In this document: positions 7,274-8,346 of the stretch, one piece after another | How positions within the stretch are numbered: the stretch's first letter is position 1 | How the letters are laid out: the number at the start of each line of letters is the position of its first letter | Origin: Verrucomicrobiota bacterium | GTDB taxonomy: Bacteria; Verrucomicrobiota; Verrucomicrobiia; Limisphaerales; UBA1412 | Assembly: GCA_017557085.1 (NCBI GenBank) | Contig: JAFZAR010000122.1 | Span: forward strand, 1 to 8,346 | Reading direction: 5' to 3' | Length of the DNA: 8,346 nucleotides | The notes under the pieces: model-generated | What the model was told of the DNA's origin: nothing | Database searches by the model: none | What the model saw: the letters and a program-made list of their open reading frames with translations, nothing else | Translations under genes and position numbers: made by a program

Positions 7274-7292
7274 GAACACCGATGTTCAGAAC
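7274..7292. other. Short overlapping palindromes upstream of the cdsA promoter
   Basis: GAACA-ccga-TGTTC (7274-7287) is a perfect 5-bp inverted repeat, and it overlaps a second palindrome GTTC-a-GAAC (7284-7292). It lies about 20 bases upstream of the cdsA -35 box, where an activator or repressor could bind. There is no further evidence, and chance occurrence is quite possible. Confidence 0.2.
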
Positions 7293-7340
7293 CCCGGATG
7301 ATTTAAAAGAACCACAGACAGATAGATAAAAGAACCACAG
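7289..7340 (+). repeat. Decayed direct copies of the GAACCACRGATG repeat
   Basis: AAAAGAACCACAGA occurs at 7305-7318 and again at 7328-7341, the second being the start of the large inverted repeat. A weaker copy, GAACCCCGGATGA at 7289-7301, matches the right arm of the inverted repeat (GAACCACGGATGG) in 11 of 13 bases. The stretch 7313-7327 is low-complexity (AGACAGATAGAT). This suggests successive insertion or slippage of the same element at one site. Confidence 0.6.
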
Positions 7341-7430
7341 ATGAATACAGATTAACACAGATAAGTTATTGTTAATAAATTAATTATAAAAAATATCCGT
7401 GTGTATCTGTGTCCATCCGTGGTTCTTTTA
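7327..7430. repeat. 104-base imperfect inverted repeat made of 10-bp phased units
   Basis: The left arm 7327-7364 and the reverse complement of the right arm 7393-7430 match in 31 of 38 positions, both beginning TAAAAGAACCAC. The 28-base centre (7365-7392) is almost pure A/T. Within each arm a 10-bp unit of the form YACRGATNNA repeats three times: CACAGATGAA, TACAGATTAA, CACAGATAA on the left, and CACGGATGGA, CACAGATACA, CACGGATAT on the right (reverse-complement reading). Three of the mismatches become G-U pairs in a minus-strand transcript, so an RNA from that strand would fold better. ACCACAGATGAACACAGAT-like repeats are, to my knowledge, dispersed in many PVC and other environmental genomes with no settled function. 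It lies between divergent genes, so it is not a simple operon terminator. Confidence 0.75.
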
Positions 7431-7439
7431 ATATCGGCC

Positions 7440-7468
7440 TTGCGGTTTGGTAAAATGTGTGCTATGTT
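7440..7468 (+). promoter_or_regulatory. Extended -10 promoter for the SUMF1-domain gene
   Basis: The extended -10 TGC-TATGTT (7460-7468) is preceded by a 17-base spacer (7446-7462) and a weak -35, TTGCGG (7440-7445; 3 of 6). The start site would be near 7475, leaving a leader of about 28 bases before the ATG at 7503. It begins 10 bases after the end of the inverted repeat. Moderate to low certainty because the -35 is weak. Confidence 0.4.
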
Positions 7469-7490
7469 GTTTACAAATATCCCCTTGGAT

Positions 7491-7496
7491 GGGGGA
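7491..7496 (+). promoter_or_regulatory. Ribosome binding site deciding the SUMF1-gene start
   Basis: GGGGGA sits six bases before the ATG at 7503. It is the only start in the window with a purine-rich Shine-Dalgarno-like motif at normal spacing. It favours ATG 7503 over the in-frame ATGs at 7455 and 7464, which would also place residues before the signal peptide and overlap the predicted promoter. Confidence 0.45.
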
Positions 7497-7502
7497 CAGC
7501 TT

Positions 7503-8346
7503 ATGACAGAGAAGAAAACGATATGGGCCGGGCTTTTGGGCTTGGCATTGACGGTGGCAATGGCACAAGCGGCGGAGCCGACTATTGATTATGCCATTAA
7601 AATGGAAATCACTTACACCGGTGTATTGTACCAAAGCACCGACGGTGAGAACTGGACGAAGGTCGAGGGTGCGGCCAGCCCTTACTATGTCCCGATGGAT
7701 GAAGCCAAAAAGCTCTTCTTTTGCAGCAAGGATGAATTGGATCATCAGCCGCCTAAGCTAGGAGATGATTTCACAACTCCATTGTCAGGAAACGTGAATC
7801 TGGGTATGAACTGGATCGAACCGGGCACGTTCATGATGGGCAGTCCGGAAGATGAACTGGGTGCCGGCGGGGATGAAACCCTGCATGAAGTGACCCTGAC
7901 ACAGGGCTATTGGCTGGGCAAGTATGAAGTCACTCAGGCGCAGTATGAAGCCGTCACGGGTGAAAATCCTTCCCGTTTTAAAGGGGCCGATCTGCCGGTG
8001 GAGAATGTCAGCTGGAAGGACGCGATGGCGTTCTGCGAGAAATTGACAGCTCAGGAGCGTGCTGAGGGGCACTTGCCGGAGGGGTATGAATACACTCTGC
8101 CGACCGAAGCGCAGTGGGAATACGCCTGCCGTGCCGGAACAACGACCGCTTTCAACAATGGAACCAATATTGAGGCAGAAGAACAAATCTATGGTGAATG
8201 TCCCAATCTGGATGAAATAGGATGGTATTGGTGCAACAGCGCCAGCAAGACCCATCCGGCAGGGCAGAAACTGCCGAATGACTGGGATCTGTATGATATG
8301 CAAGTGAATGTATTTGAATGGTGTCTGGATCGGAAGAGCAGGTACC
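7503..8346 (+). CDS. Secreted SUMF1/FGE-sulfatase-domain protein with unknown N-terminal module (3' end outside window)
   Basis: The first 281 residues are visible; the gene runs off the right edge. Seen directly: a signal peptide (1-23, KK then a hydrophobic core, AMAQA-AE), an N-terminal module (about 28-95) with VLYQSTDGENWTKV and SPYYVP, then a formylglycine-generating-enzyme-type domain from about 102: IEPGTFMMGSPEDE, YWLGKYEVTQAQYEAV (136-151), LPVENVSW, YTLPTEAQWEYACRAGT (197-213), and LYDMQVNVFEWCLD (263-276). The family includes true FGE, which converts a sulfatase Cys to formylglycine, but most bacterial SUMF1 proteins have other or unknown roles. The C-terminal region carrying the FGE active-site cysteines is off-window, so enzyme activity cannot be judged. 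Two normally invariant glycines of the GLYDMxGNVWEW block are changed (D262, V268), with F271 for Trp. The promoter and Shine-Dalgarno support ATG 7503. It is divergent from cdsA and not part of that operon. Confidence 0.9.
   Translation, partial: MTEKKTIWAGLLGLALTVAMAQAAEPTIDYAIKMEITYTGVLYQSTDGENWTKVEGAASPYYVPMDEAKKLFFCSKDELDHQPPKLGDDFTTPLSGNVNLGMNWIEPGTFMMGSPEDELGAGGDETLHEVTLTQGYWLGKYEVTQAQYEAVTGENPSRFKGADLPVENVSWKDAMAFCEKLTAQERAEGHLPEGYEYTLPTEAQWEYACRAGTTTAFNNGTNIEAEEQIYGECPNLDEIGWYWCNSASKTHPAGQKLPNDWDLYDMQVNVFEWCLDRKSRY

Larger units (their letters stand above)
7173..7502. other. Divergent intergenic region between cdsA and the SUMF1-domain gene
   Basis: These 330 bases hold no convincing gene on either strand. 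They contain, left to right: the possible 5' extension of cdsA (to 7205), the cdsA promoter, a small palindrome, decayed copies of a direct repeat, a large AT-centred imperfect inverted repeat, and the promoter and ribosome-binding site of the rightward gene. Base composition drops sharply to AT-rich at about 7300-7435 compared with the flanking genes. Confidence 0.8.

Noticed and set aside
7274..7287. GAACA-N4-TGTTC as a LexA/SOS box
   Set aside because: The half-sites are in the opposite order to the TGTTC-N4-GAACA form I recall for Verrucomicrobia, and the GAAC to GTTC spacing is 6, not the 4 of the Bacillus type. cdsA is not an SOS gene.
7365..7392. AT-rich stretch as a replication origin or as a promoter (TATAAA at 7385-7390)
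   Set aside because: No DnaA-box cluster was seen, and no -35-like hexamer lies at proper spacing from the TATAAA.
7305..7430. CRISPR array
   Set aside because: The units are 10 bp with no unique spacers of 25-40 bases and are arranged as an inverted repeat.
7327..7430. Bidirectional intrinsic terminator
   Set aside because: The flanking genes diverge, so nothing is transcribed into it from either side; the stem is imperfect, AT-rich in the centre and long-looped.
7785..8303. A 172-codon minus-strand open frame inside the SUMF1-domain gene
   Set aside because: It is a shadow of the clearly coding plus strand, with no recognisable motif.

Overview
The window looks like a piece of chromosome from a PVC-superphylum bacterium, most likely Lentisphaerota/Victivallales or a close relative. 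This is inferred from three things: the SUMF1-domain protein at the right end resembles a lineage-expanded secreted family I associate with those genomes; a LamG-fused GH95 fucosidase is typical of glycan-degrading PVC bacteria; and the intergenic repeat with the motif ACCACAGATGAAYACAGAT is of a kind common in such genomes. Coding DNA looks moderately GC-rich, and starts mostly lack a clear Shine-Dalgarno sequence.

Layout. Positions 1-7172 hold six genes, all on the minus strand and tightly packed (gaps of 10 to 35 bases and one 1-base overlap), so they read as one operon transcribed leftwards. In transcription order: cdsA (CDP-diacylglycerol synthase), dxr (first committed step of the MEP isoprenoid pathway), an RluA-family pseudouridine synthase, a large secreted LamG-GH95 alpha-L-fucosidase, an HExxH zinc metallopeptidase of the anthrax-lethal-factor-like fold, and a diacylglycerol-kinase-family lipid kinase cut by the left edge. 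A good sigma70-type promoter (TGGACA, 17 bases, TACACT) lies just upstream of cdsA. Positions 7173-7502 are a divergent intergenic region with that promoter, a short palindrome, decayed direct repeats, a 104-base imperfect inverted repeat built from 10-bp units around an AT-rich centre, and an extended -10 promoter for the rightward gene. From 7503 to the right edge runs a secreted protein with an uncharacterised N-terminal module and an FGE-sulfatase (SUMF1) domain, truncated by the window.

How the genes fit together. cdsA and the lipid kinase sit at the two ends of the visible operon and are linked through phosphatidic acid: the kinase would make it from diacylglycerol and CdsA consumes it. 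The cdsA-dxr pair is a conserved bacterial arrangement, but the rseP protease gene that often follows is absent here and an rRNA/tRNA modification enzyme follows instead. The fucosidase and peptidase are accessory genes in a housekeeping operon; the peptidase start overlaps the fucosidase stop, suggesting translational coupling. I found no clear new defence or mobile system. The most unusual items are the phased inverted repeat, the SUMF1 protein with altered conserved glycines, and the fucosidase-peptidase coupling.
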